Below, piece by piece: positions 1 to 6,482 of a stretch of 39,147 nt of DNA. The position numbers and the translations under genes are program-made. The notes under the pieces were generated by a model. The model was not told the origin of the DNA, did no database searches, and saw only the letters and a program-made list of their open reading frames with translations. Within the stretch, counting starts at the first letter, position 1; the number at the start of each line of letters is the position of its first letter. Source of the DNA: a virus; the IMG/VR virus record IMGVR_UViG_3300005436_000007, positions 1 to 39,147 of that record. One strand, written 5' to 3'.

Positions 1-98
1 CGAGCAAGGACAAGACGGAGGACGCGCTCGCCGCCTGGTACAAGATGATCGAGGCCGGAGTCGCGGTCGGTCAGGCGCTCGCTAAGGACAAGCCGTGA
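1..98 (+). CDS. 3' end of a small early protein (complete copy at the right edge)
   Basis: This is the last 31 codons of the 105-residue protein that is complete at 38808-39125; the frame runs from base 3 to the TGA at 96-98. It is not a separate gene. It continues across the circular junction and lies 34 bp upstream of the excisionase-like gene, so the early run of genes crosses the junction without a break. Function unknown. Confidence 0.85.
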   Translation, partial: SKDKTEDALAAWYKMIEAGVAVGQALAKDKP

Positions 99-120
99 CC
101 GGCCAGGCCCGCGATGCCGC
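1..120. repeat. Terminal direct repeat, left copy (circular junction)
   Basis: These 120 bases are identical to the last 120 of the window. The simplest reading is that a circular or circularly permuted genome was linearised by assembly with an overlap. A true fixed direct terminal repeat is less likely because the repeat cuts through the 3' end of a gene and ends at no obvious boundary. Confidence 0.95.
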
Positions 121-132
121 CAAGGGGCATTC

Positions 133-318
133 GTGACCCAGCATCTTCCGAAGCTGATCGACTGCGCCGGCTTGCAGCGCGAGCTCGGTGTCAAGCGCGC
201 GACCGCCGAAGCGATCATGCGGCAGCTTCCCAAGGTCCAGGTGCCCGGCGTGAAGAAGACCTACGTTCGACGAGCAGACGTCAACCAGCTGCTCGAGAAG
301 AGCACGGTGGCTGCATGA
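133..318 (+). CDS. Excisionase-like DNA-binding protein (AlpA/MerR type)
   Basis: This 61-residue protein starts at GTG behind AAGGGG. Residues about 8-35 form a predicted helix-turn-helix (GLQRELGVKRATAEAIMRQ), and the end, YVRRADVNQLLEKS, is the wing and last helix typical of AlpA or excisionase-type winged-helix proteins. Its stop overlaps the integrase start (ATGA), so the two are translationally coupled, which is the usual arrangement for a recombination directionality factor and its integrase. The job (bending DNA at the attachment site to favour excision) is inferred from fold and position. It could instead regulate integrase transcription. Confidence 0.65.
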   Translation: MTQHLPKLIDCAGLQRELGVKRATAEAIMRQLPKVQVPGVKKTYVRRADVNQLLEKSTVAA

Positions 319-1427
319 GCCCCGCGTACATCAAAACCAGGATCGGCAAGACAGGGAAGCGATACCTCGTCTACTGGAGGCGCGGCGGCCGCTCGTTCCG
401 TGAAGAGTACGGCGGCAGCTTCAAGACGCAGAAGGAAGCCCGTGCACGCCGCGACCTGATCGCTGGCGAACTCGCTAACGGCCGCAACCCGCAGCTGGCA
501 TTGGATGCGCTCAAGCGTCCGTCTGCCCCGGCTCCTTCGCTTGAGCAGCGCTGGAACGAGTTCATGGCGTCCAGGGTCGACGTGGGCGAGAAGGCCCGCC
601 GCCAGTACCGCAACGCCCGCGACCGATTCCTCCCGCTTCTGGGTGAGGACCGCGACCCGGCGACCGTCACCGCAACCGATGTGGTGGCCGCGATCGCGGA
701 CCTCTACGACGGTGGCGACGGGCTGTCGCCTGCCACGCTCGGCCAGTACGTGTCGAACCTCGCCATGGTGTTCGACTTCGCGGACATTGAGCCTAACCCG
801 GCCCGTTCGGCGAAGGTCAAGATCCCAGCCGGCAGCCAGACCGAGAAGGCGATCCCGGCAAACGAGACATGGGACGCGATCCGGCTGCAGGTGAAGAAGC
901 GGTCAGCGCTCGTCGTCAGGCTGATGGAGGCGTGCGCGTTCCGGGTGTCCGAGGTCACATCGCTCGAGTGGGGCGACATCGACTTTGTCGAGGGCGCCAT
1001 CAGGATCCGACGCGCCTCCACGAAGACCGCCGCAGGCCGACGGTGGGTCCCCGTACCGCCGGAGCTTCTCGACGACGTTGCTGACCTGCTGCCGCTCGAA
1101 GATAGGTTGGCACGCCGGCCGGTGTTCTCAGCGAAGAGTGGGAACGTGTACAGCGACCTCGTCGCGGCTTGCACCGCAGCCGGTGTGCCCGAGTACGGCA
1201 CACACGCGCTCCGCCACCGGCGGATCTCGCTCTGGCTCCGCCACGGAATCGACGCCGTCCAGGTGTCGCGCTGGTCGGGCCACTCGAAGCCGTCTGAGTC
1301 GACCGACGTCTACGGGCACGTCATCGTCGACCCGCGCGGCGACGAGTGGCGCGACTTCTGGCTTGCCATATACGCCGCCCGGCACGCTTCTGGTGCGGCA
1401 CGGGTGCGGCACGAGGAGACCGAATGA
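315..1427 (+). CDS. int: Tyrosine-type site-specific integrase
   Basis: This 370-residue phage integrase would recombine attP with a chromosomal attB. The N-terminus (about 1-60) is an arm-binding-type domain followed by the SAM-like core-binding domain (about 75-165). The catalytic domain shows Arg210 (ACAFRVSEV), His297-x-x-Arg300 (HALRHRR), His323 (SGHSK) and nucleophile Tyr333 (DVYGH). ATG 315 is chosen because it overlaps the excisionase-like stop; longer reading upstream has no matching domain. The 3' end of the gene carries the first of two tandem 11-mer arrays that may be arm-type sites, so attP is probably just downstream. Length and motif order fit the family. Confidence 0.93.
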   Translation: MSPAYIKTRIGKTGKRYLVYWRRGGRSFREEYGGSFKTQKEARARRDLIAGELANGRNPQLALDALKRPSAPAPSLEQRWNEFMASRVDVGEKARRQYRNARDRFLPLLGEDRDPATVTATDVVAAIADLYDGGDGLSPATLGQYVSNLAMVFDFADIEPNPARSAKVKIPAGSQTEKAIPANETWDAIRLQVKKRSALVVRLMEACAFRVSEVTSLEWGDIDFVEGAIRIRRASTKTAAGRRWVPVPPELLDDVADLLPLEDRLARRPVFSAKSGNVYSDLVAACTAAGVPEYGTHALRHRRISLWLRHGIDAVQVSRWSGHSKPSESTDVYGHVIVDPRGDEWRDFWLAIYAARHASGAARVRHEETE

Positions 1428-1585
1428 CCGCCCATTCCGCATGGATACACGGATCGCGGGTTGTGCGTACTTCAAGAGAGGTAGCGGCGCGGTCTCGCAG
1501 CCAGGCCGTTTCCACGTGTTCTAGCCGTTCGAGTGTGTCGCTGGTGCCGTCCGCTGCTGTTGCGGTGCGGCACGGGTGCGGCACG
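1392..1585. other. attP: Candidate attP region: paired tandem 11-mers flanking about 150 bp
   Basis: The 11-mer GGTGCGGCACG occurs twice in tandem at 1392-1413 (inside the integrase 3' end) and twice in tandem at 1564-1585. The paired arrays flank 150 bp with no convincing gene. Paired repeated arm sites flanking a core beside int is the lambda-type attP architecture. I could not identify the core crossover sequence. A stretch near 1524-1550 is faintly reminiscent of a tRNA T-arm but does not pair, so no core is called. The repeats are seen directly; the attP role is inferred. Confidence 0.55.
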
Positions 1586-1638
1586 GATAGCCGCCTGTTG
1601 CCGGGCGAGGACGCGCAAGCGCACAAGGAGCTGGGATC

Positions 1639-2013
1639 CTGACTTGGCGGACGCTCGCCTCCGTCATCGCAGCGTCGCTCCTCCTCGCCAGCCAGGCGCA
1701 CGCGTCACGGATGCCGCGCCACTGGCACGCGCCTGCGTGGTTCCTACGGGACGCGACCTGCATCCATCGCTTCGAGGGCGCGTGGGGCGACAACACAGGG
1801 AACCGCTATTGGGGCGGTCTGCAGTGGCTCGAGTCGACGTGGCTGCGTGCCGGCGGCGCCGACTATGTGGCGTTCCGGCATCCGGGAGATCGCCGCTACC
1901 CGTTCCCGGCGTCGCCGCGCGAGGAGCTCTACCGCATGTGGATCGTCGTCACCCGGCAGGACGGCGGAACGTTTCATGAGTGGGGAACCGCCGGCATATG
2001 CGGACTCCGGTGA
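1639..2013 (+). CDS. Secreted Rpf-like transglycosylase, apparent CTG start
   Basis: Residues 32-124 match the resuscitation-promoting-factor or transglycosylase-like domain of actinobacteria: CIHRFEGAW with presumed catalytic Glu46, then GNRYWGGLQW, and a C-terminal WGTAGICGL. Cys41 and the Cys near the end probably form the family disulfide. It would cleave peptidoglycan glycan strands outside the cell. Reading upstream of the first ATG (1711) gives a complete Sec signal peptide (TWRTLASVIAASLLLASQAHA), but there is no in-frame ATG, GTG or TTG after the TAG at 1588. A CTG at 1639 lies 8 nt after AAGGAG, so CTG is taken as the start (124 residues). It sits beside attP, a usual place for cargo genes. 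A lysis role is possible but less likely given its distance from the lysis genes. Confidence 0.75.
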   Translation: MTWRTLASVIAASLLLASQAHASRMPRHWHAPAWFLRDATCIHRFEGAWGDNTGNRYWGGLQWLESTWLRAGGADYVAFRHPGDRRYPFPASPREELYRMWIVVTRQDGGTFHEWGTAGICGLR

Positions 2014-2017
2014 CCGC

Positions 2018-2188
2018 GTGAGCGCCATGGAGCAGCTGCAGCTGACCGGGCTATGGCCGTGCACCACTTGTGACGCGTCTGGCCGTGTCACGGACCCGGA
2101 GACGGGCCTCGAGCGTGTATGCCCGACCTGTCAGGGCGCGGCGACGTTGGAGTACGACCCGTTGGATCTGTCGGAGATTCCGTACTAG
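2018..2188 (+). CDS. Small zinc-ribbon protein (DnaJ-type CxxC pairs)
   Basis: This 56-residue protein starts at GTG 2018; ATG 2027 would give 53. It has two Cys pairs, CTTC and CPTC, about 18 residues apart with Gly-rich linkers, like one repeat of the DnaJ cysteine-rich domain, so it probably binds one zinc. The acidic C-terminus (EYDPLDLSEIPY) ends 1 bp before the RusA gene. Such small ribbons are common in phage early regions. No specific role is supported. Confidence 0.6.
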   Translation: MSAMEQLQLTGLWPCTTCDASGRVTDPETGLERVCPTCQGAATLEYDPLDLSEIPY

Positions 2189-2671
2189 ATGGTCGCGTTC
2201 ACGGTCATCGGGACGCCGGCCCCGCAAGGCTCGAAGATCCGCACCCGCTGGGGTGTCCGCGACGACAACCCGGCGACGAAACCGTGGCGGGCGAACGTCG
2301 CTGGCGAAGCCGCAGCCGCATGGCATGGCAACCCGCTTATCAGCGGACCCGTAGAAGTAGACGCGACGTTCGTGTTCCCGCGCCCGAAGAGCCATTTCGG
2401 CACCGGACGGAGCGCCGACACGCTAAAGCCGTCCGCCCCGCTCTGGCACGCGACTAAGCCGGACGGAGACAAGCTCGCCCGCGCGATCGGTGACGCCCTA
2501 ACCGGTGTCGTGCTCCGCGACGACTCGCTGATCGTCGCCTGGAAGATCAGGAAGGTGTATGGGGCACCCGCGCGCGCATATATCACGATTCGCCCCGCTG
2601 ACGCTGGCGATGCGGCTGGCGCGGCGTTCGAGGCCCAGTACCTCTCCAGGCAGGCGCTCGTGAGCCCGTAA
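2189..2671 (+). CDS. rusA: RusA-family Holliday-junction resolvase
   Basis: This 160-residue protein has the RusA endodeoxyribonuclease signature: KPDGDKLARAIGDALTG followed by LRDDSLIVAWKIRKVYG. Here the conserved aspartates bind the metal used to cut four-way junctions. The N-terminus (VIGTPAPQGSKIR) matches the family's first strand and basic loop. The classical KPDxDN is KPDGDK here, a small deviation. It probably resolves branched DNA during replication and recombination and works alongside the RecT-like protein encoded in the same early region. It directly follows the zinc-ribbon gene. Confidence 0.85.
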   Translation: MVAFTVIGTPAPQGSKIRTRWGVRDDNPATKPWRANVAGEAAAAWHGNPLISGPVEVDATFVFPRPKSHFGTGRSADTLKPSAPLWHATKPDGDKLARAIGDALTGVVLRDDSLIVAWKIRKVYGAPARAYITIRPADAGDAAGAAFEAQYLSRQALVSP

Positions 2672-2864
2672 GCCCTCACCGAGCCGCTGCCGCCCGTGCA
2701 GCCGGACGCCTCCTGGGGTGCCCGGAAACACCACGGCAGCCCACGCAACACAGAGCCGCAAGCCGTCCGGCTCGACAAGTGACGGGCTAGACGGAAAGCA
2801 CAGGCTCAGGTCCGGTTCAAGGCCAGCCTGAGCGCTGGGGAAACCGAAAGAAAGAGGACAACAA
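2672..2864. other. Intergenic region without a convincing gene
   Basis: These 193 bp separate RusA from the next small gene. I see no good promoter and no strong terminator. A weak 5-bp hairpin (CCAGC/GCTGG) lies near 2822-2837. A 28-codon GTG frame (2696-2782) exists but has no Shine-Dalgarno and no recognisable product, so it is not called. A Shine-Dalgarno for the next gene (AAGAGGA) lies at the right end. Confidence 0.4.
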
Positions 2865-3122
2865 ATGAGCTCCACCGAGAAGACGCGTGTCCTGACCGCC
2901 TACCGCGTCCTGAAGTCTCCTGAGCCGCCGTCCACCACGACAGCGGCGAGCAGCGACGAAGGCTTCAAGTTCGTCGCCAGCGTAAGGGCCGCCTCCGCCG
3001 CAGCAGCCGTCAAGGTCGCCGCAGAGAAGGCCGGCGAAGGCACCTACGTCGCCATCCCCGAATCGTCGTGGAAGCCGACCAGGGTCACCATCAGCCAGCA
3101 GACCATCGTGAAGCTCGGCTGA
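2865..3122 (+). CDS. Conserved small phage protein of unknown function
   Basis: This 85-residue protein has ATG behind AGAGGACAACA. It has a short N-terminal strand (VLTAYRVLKS), a low-complexity Ser/Thr linker, then an alternating helix (VRAASAAAAVKVAAEKA) and the end GTYVAIPESSWKPTRVTISQQT. Proteins with the pattern FVxxVxAxxAxxAIxxxA...YVAVPxxSWxP are recurrent in actinobacterial phages and prophages, but none has a known role that I can name. It sits directly before the replication initiator-like gene, so an early accessory role is likely. Confidence 0.7.
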   Translation: MSSTEKTRVLTAYRVLKSPEPPSTTTAASSDEGFKFVASVRAASAAAAVKVAAEKAGEGTYVAIPESSWKPTRVTISQQTIVKLG

Positions 3123-3125
3123 CGT

Positions 3126-3710
3126 ATGGCCTGGGTCGACGACCGCATCTGGTGCCACCCGAAGATGACCGGCCTGAGCGCCGAGGCGTTCCGCGTGTAC
3201 GTGCACGGTCTCGCCTTCTCCGCTGGGTTGTCCACAGGTGGCTTGCTCACAGCCGACCAGCAGAAGTTGATCGGAAGTGACCTCAAAACACGCCGAGAAC
3301 TGATCCGAAAACGCCTCTGGGACCAGGCAGAAACCGGCTCCGAAATCACCATCCACGACTGGAAAGAACACAACGGCAAACGCGACGCAAGACGCGCGGC
3401 AGACCGTGAGCGGAAACGGCTTGCTAGAGCCAAAGAACGAGACGCGTCCGCAGGACAGGACGCGGACAAACCAGCGGACATTCCAGCGGACAAACCAGAG
3501 GACGTCCGCAGGACAGACAGCGGACAAAACGTCGGACCGGCGCGCGTTGAAGGAAGTGACGGTAGTGAAGGAAGTGACAACGAAGAACATCCGTTACCAC
3601 AACCGTTGCTACAGGACCCCGGCGACGGCAACGGGGCCGAATACGACCAAGCCCTTGAACACCTCGACCAGCTCCTCGCCAACGCCGCACCCCAGGACAT
3701 CCAATGGTGA
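3126..3710 (+). CDS. Replication initiator-like protein with N-terminal winged helix
   Basis: This is a 194-residue protein. Residues 1-90 (MAWVDDRIWCHPKMTGLSAE..., ITIHDWKEHNGKR) match the N-terminal domain found in many phage replication or DnaD/O-like proteins, in which a helix-turn-helix binds the origin. Residues about 85-105 are strongly basic. Residues 110-160 are a repetitive, charged linker (DKPADIPADKPED), encoded by 12-bp tandem repeats that may be the origin itself. The C-terminus is acidic. It lies in an early run with RusA and overlaps the next gene. Initiator identity is inferred from the N-terminal pattern and the internal repeats; no helicase motif is present. Confidence 0.65.
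   Translation: MAWVDDRIWCHPKMTGLSAEAFRVYVHGLAFSAGLSTGGLLTADQQKLIGSDLKTRRELIRKRLWDQAETGSEITIHDWKEHNGKRDARRAADRERKRLARAKERDASAGQDADKPADIPADKPEDVRRTDSGQNVGPARVEGSDGSEGSDNEEHPLPQPLLQDPGDGNGAEYDQALEHLDQLLANAAPQDIQW
3462..3531 (+). other. ori: Candidate replication origin: iteron-like 12-bp tandem repeats inside the initiator gene
   Basis: Three consecutive 12-mers, GCGGACAAACCA, GCGGACATTCCA and GCGGACAAACCA (3462-3497), are followed by a degenerate copy, GAGGACGTCCGC (3498-3509), and a further GCGGACAAAACG at 3520. Downstream, 3550-3620 is the least GC-rich part of the gene and holds the repeat GAAGGAAGTGAC twice. Lambda and related phages carry iterons inside the O gene followed by an AT-richer unwinding region, and this has that arrangement. 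The repeats could also simply encode the DKPA linker. Confidence 0.5.
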
Positions 3711-4333
3711 ACAACACCGTCACCTGGGCCGACACCAAGCACTCCGCCATCAACCTCCTCGACGGCGAGCTCCCCAACGCCGCCACTGAGCAAGCCCTCA
3801 TCGACGCGTTTGAGCTCGAGCCGGCCGCCGTCCTGAAAGAGCTCCGCGCCGTCGCCGCCGACAAACGCGCCGGCAAAGTCAGGTCCGGATGGGCCGTCTG
3901 GAAAACACGCTGCCAGACCGTCCTCACCCAGAAAGACACCCAGGTCATCATCGGCAACAACCGGTCCAAGGAGCTGCACAAGGCCGAGCAGTGGGTCCGG
4001 AACGCCGGCGGCTACATCGACCGCGAAGACGAGCTCATCGCCGAGCTGTACGACGAGCACCTCGGATCGCTACGTCACTGGCCCGACACCCGGCCGCAGA
4101 TCGTCGCGCTCTGGCTCGAGCACCGACACCGCTTCGCCAAGGCCGAGCGTGAGGCTGAAGAGCGTGGCCGCCGCCACATCGAGCTCATGGGCCGCCTCCG
4201 CCCGAACAGCACAGCCGATTCGCCGATCGATACCGACCTGCACACCGAGCGCATCGCCGCCGAAGTCGAACGCGCCCAAACCGCAGCCACCAACCTCACC
4301 CCCACCGGCGACATCAACTGGGAAGCCGCATGA
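3704..4333 (+). CDS. Putative replication-associated protein, unknown function
   Basis: This 209-residue protein starts at ATG 3704, overlapping the initiator-like gene by 7 bp. It is mostly helical. Residues 20-75 (AATEQALIDAFELEPAAVLKELRAVAADKRAGKVRSGWAVWK) look like a small helical domain that recurs in phage replication proteins. The rest is charged, with a coiled-coil-like stretch at 135-160. No nuclease, helicase or zinc motif is visible. Tight coupling to the initiator and to a small helix-turn-helix gene suggests a replication accessory, for example a helicase loader, but nothing in the sequence proves it. Confidence 0.6.
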   Translation: MVNNTVTWADTKHSAINLLDGELPNAATEQALIDAFELEPAAVLKELRAVAADKRAGKVRSGWAVWKTRCQTVLTQKDTQVIIGNNRSKELHKAEQWVRNAGGYIDREDELIAELYDEHLGSLRHWPDTRPQIVALWLEHRHRFAKAEREAEERGRRHIELMGRLRPNSTADSPIDTDLHTERIAAEVERAQTAATNLTPTGDINWEAA

Positions 4334-4536
4334 GCCACCGCCAGCTCTACTGGCGCACCGCCGCAAGGGTCTGCACCAACGCAGAACTCCAAGCCCTCAC
4401 CCTCAAGCACCAGCGCGGTCTTGGCTACTACCGCATCGGGCTCACCCTCGATATCAGCCGGTCAGCCGCCCGCGACCGCATCCGCACAGCCGAGCAGAAG
4501 ATCGCCGCCGCCCTCACCAAGGAGACAGCAGCATGA
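4330..4536 (+). CDS. Small helix-turn-helix protein (sigma region-4-like)
   Basis: This 68-residue protein overlaps the preceding stop (ATGA). Residues 20-62 (LQALTLKHQRGLGYYRIGLTLDISRSAARDRIRTAEQKI) have the pattern of a sigma-70 region 4 or LuxR-type helix-turn-helix: a hydrophobic helix, Y-x-I, a turn with S-R-S-A, then a recognition helix. The rest is too short for a sigma factor, so it is a small DNA-binding regulator or replication accessory. Target unknown. Confidence 0.65.
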   Translation: MSHRQLYWRTAARVCTNAELQALTLKHQRGLGYYRIGLTLDISRSAARDRIRTAEQKIAAALTKETAA

Positions 4537-4706
4537 TCGACCCGCTTACCACGATTGAAGATCACAAAGGACAGACCGACCTCGGCGTTACCGCCTACCG
4601 CATCTTCAACGGCGCACAAGCAGAAGGCGCGTCCTTCTGGGAAGCCACCGCGATCGTGTTCGCATGGTTCAGAGGCGCCATGCACCCGCCGAAGGACGAC
4701 GCCTGA
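4533..4706 (+). CDS. Small protein of unknown function
   Basis: This 57-residue protein has its ATG overlapping the previous stop (ATGA) and its own TGA overlapping the next ATG. Residues 18-52 (LGVTAYRIFNGAQAEGASFWEATAIVFAWFRGAMHP) form two amphipathic helices with several aromatic residues. No domain is recognised. Its place in a chain of overlapping genes argues that it is translated. Confidence 0.55.
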   Translation: MIDPLTTIEDHKGQTDLGVTAYRIFNGAQAEGASFWEATAIVFAWFRGAMHPPKDDA

Positions 4707-4918
4707 TGGCCACCTTCACCATCCACGAAATCCCCTACCTCCGACACCACCACCAACGCGCCCAAGCCGCCCACGACGCAGCCACCACCCCAGACGCACC
4801 CCTCATCATGCGCCACACCGCCGCCGACACCCTCACCCTCCGAGGCATCCCCGCAGTCGGCCGCTCAGTCGCAGGCCACATCGCCGGCACACAACCCGAA
4901 CACCACACATGCCGCTGA
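4706..4918 (+). CDS. Small His-rich protein of unknown function
   Basis: This 70-residue protein starts at an ATG that shares a base with the previous stop. It has many histidines (RHHHQRAQAAHD near the start, EHHTC at the end) and a helical middle (APLIMRHTAADTLTLRGIPAVGRSVAGHI). No known family was recognised. Base composition becomes very C-rich and T- and G-poor from here to about 5.4 kb. An ATG at 4909 opens a 26-codon frame to 4989 that I do not call. Confidence 0.45.
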   Translation: MATFTIHEIPYLRHHHQRAQAAHDAATTPDAPLIMRHTAADTLTLRGIPAVGRSVAGHIAGTQPEHHTCR

Positions 4919-5038
4919 CCTTGCCACCATCCGACACGGCTGCTACAACCACAAACGAGCACGCGACCGGCCACCAGGCACACCACTGAAGCCTGCAGCC
5001 CACCCGCACTCCCCTACGCGCTAACTATCGAACAAACC

Positions 5039-5056
5039 AGCCGCCGAAAGGCGGCT
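5039..5056 (+). promoter_or_regulatory. GAAA-tetraloop hairpin over the HNH gene's ribosome binding site
   Basis: AGCCGCC and GGCGGCT form a perfect 7-bp stem closed by a GAAA (GNRA) tetraloop, a very stable RNA hairpin. The 3' arm contains GGCGG, the only Shine-Dalgarno-like sequence for the ATG at 5062, so the hairpin could hide it. There is no U tract, so an intrinsic terminator is unlikely. The structure is seen directly; the regulatory role is inferred. Confidence 0.5.
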
Positions 5057-5061
5057 TAACC

Positions 5062-5385
5062 ATGCCCACAATCACACGATCCTGCCCACAATGCGGAGCA
5101 CGCCAAGGCCACTGCGCATGCCCAACCCGCGACCAACGCCGCGGCACACCCCACGAACGCGGCTACGACACGCACCACCGCCTCACACGACGCACAGTCG
5201 CACGCCACGTCGCCACAGGCCAAGCCACCTGCGCCCACCCCCGCTGCGGACAGCCGATCAACCCGCACGAACCATGGGATCTCGCACACACACCCGACCG
5301 CACCAGCTACCTCGGCCCCATGCACGCCGCATGCAACCGAGCAACAGCCGGAGACGCACAGCGCTGGAGTGCGCATGAGCGGTAG
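5062..5385 (+). CDS. HNH endonuclease
   Basis: This is a 107-residue protein. An N-terminal zinc ribbon-like segment (CPQCGARQGHCAC, 8-20) precedes a compact HNH nuclease: CAHPRCGQPI (zinc knuckle), WDLAHTPDRTSY (first His region) and MHAACNRATAG (H-x-x-C-N-R), about residues 57-98. HNH enzymes nick DNA using one metal ion and in many phages lie just upstream of the terminase, where they assist packaging. Here a second HNH gene and then the large terminase follow. A homing-type nuclease is a less likely alternative because it is in line with the operon and lacks a DNA-recognition tail. Confidence 0.8.
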   Translation: MPTITRSCPQCGARQGHCACPTRDQRRGTPHERGYDTHHRLTRRTVARHVATGQATCAHPRCGQPINPHEPWDLAHTPDRTSYLGPMHAACNRATAGDAQRWSAHER

Positions 5386-5644
5386 CGAAGGCGTCTTCCT
5401 GAGCACCTACCACATCGCCATGTTCTGCAAAGACTGCGGCATCGCATTCGGCCCCGTCTTCGACTCCGAAGAAGAAGCCGACTCCTTCCTCCTCTGGTTC
5501 GAATCACCCGATCGCGTCGCGCTCATGGAAGAGCTCGAGCTACCAGACGTCGAGAACATGCGGCACTGGGACCCCGCCGATCTCGCGCAGCTCTACCACG
5601 AATGGAAAGAGCGCGCCAACAGCCGGAGGCTAGCCTCGACCTAG
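5375..5644 (+). CDS. Small Cys-pair protein of unknown function
   Basis: This 89-residue protein starts at ATG 5375, inside the end of the HNH gene (GTG 5369 would add two residues). It opens with a possible half zinc ribbon (MFCKDCGIAFGPVF), followed by an acidic helix-rich body (DSEEEADSFLLWFE..., DLAQLYHEWKERANS). With only one Cys pair it may bind metal as a dimer. No family recognised. Confidence 0.6.
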   Translation: MSGSEGVFLSTYHIAMFCKDCGIAFGPVFDSEEEADSFLLWFESPDRVALMEELELPDVENMRHWDPADLAQLYHEWKERANSRRLAST

Positions 5645-5672
5645 CCTCCGGCCGCTCGTCGAGGGAGCGGCC

Positions 5673-6386
5673 ATGCAGCAGCAACTCTTCGCCGACACCG
5701 GCGACGTCAGTCTGCGCCGTGACCGATACCGCCAGCGATATCGCGACCGCATCTGCGAAGTCTGCGGATCCCTCTACACGCCGACGTACAACGCCCAGCG
5801 CACTTGCTCGCGCAGCCACGGACAACGCCTCCGATGTGGCCCAGCGAAGTCTCCTCGCCCACACCGCACGCTCGACTGCAAACGATGCGGACGGCCCTTC
5901 TCCACCTCCCGAGCCAACCGCGTCCACTGTGAAGCCTGCATACATGCACGCGACACGCGACCGCCGTTCGACTGCGAGGTCTGCGGAACCCATGTCATCC
6001 CCGGAACCAAGGGCCACCACGCGCAGAAGCATCGCTACTGCTCGGCCAAGTGTCGCCGCCGTGCTTGCTATGAACGCCAGCGTGATCGTGGGCATACGCG
6101 AGATGCCAAGGTGCGAAGACAGACGCGGAAGCGCAGCGCATACGTCGCCGACGTCCATAGGAAGGCAGTGTTCGAGCGCGACAGATACCGCTGCCAGCTG
6201 TGCGGCAAGAAGACGAGGCCAGATCTGCCGTGGCAGCATCCTCTCGCTCCTACGATCGACCACATCCTGCCCATCAACGCGGGCGGTACCCACGAGCCGG
6301 CGAACGTGCAGACCGCTCACCGCCAGTGCAACAGCATCAAGAGCGACCGAGTCTGGGCTGGCGGCGAGCAACTCACGATCGCCTGA
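5673..6386 (+). CDS. HNH endonuclease with repeated N-terminal zinc ribbons
   Basis: This 237-residue protein has at least three Cys-rich ribbons before the nuclease: CEVCGSLYTP (28-37), CKRCGRPFST with CEAC, and CEVCGTHV with YCSAKCRRRACYERQ, the last a fingerprint common in phage HNH proteins. The C-terminal HNH domain (about 155-230) shows DRYRCQLCGKK, then TIDHILPINAGGTHEPANVQTAHRQCN, with the metal-binding DH and the final H-x-x-C-N. It lies directly upstream of the large terminase, as packaging-linked HNH proteins do in HK97-like phages. No small terminase is recognised nearby, so this protein may support terminase cutting. Confidence 0.85.
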   Translation: MQQQLFADTGDVSLRRDRYRQRYRDRICEVCGSLYTPTYNAQRTCSRSHGQRLRCGPAKSPRPHRTLDCKRCGRPFSTSRANRVHCEACIHARDTRPPFDCEVCGTHVIPGTKGHHAQKHRYCSAKCRRRACYERQRDRGHTRDAKVRRQTRKRSAYVADVHRKAVFERDRYRCQLCGKKTRPDLPWQHPLAPTIDHILPINAGGTHEPANVQTAHRQCNSIKSDRVWAGGEQLTIA

Positions 6387-6482
6387 GACGCACAGCAAGC
6401 CAGTACCCACCCGGTACACCACTAGCCCACAGCCAACGCTCACCCAGCAGCGGGCACCCGCGAGCGATTCGAGGTCTCTGTC
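6387..6482. other. Spacer before the terminase gene, no gene seen
   Basis: This is a 96-bp C-rich spacer between the early/HNH genes and the late structural genes. I looked for a late promoter and found no convincing -35/-10 pair and no clear hairpin. If the phage-encoded ECF sigma factor drives late genes, its target could be here, but no motif can be named. Confidence 0.3.

Noticed and set aside
114-314. Upstream extension of the integrase frame from 114
   Set aside because: Overlaps the excisionase-like gene completely and encodes Arg-rich sequence; ATG 315 with ATGA coupling is better.
1520-1560. tRNA-like fragment in the attP region
   Set aside because: A TTCGAGT stretch resembles a T-loop, but the flanks do not pair; no tRNA gene is supported anywhere in the window.
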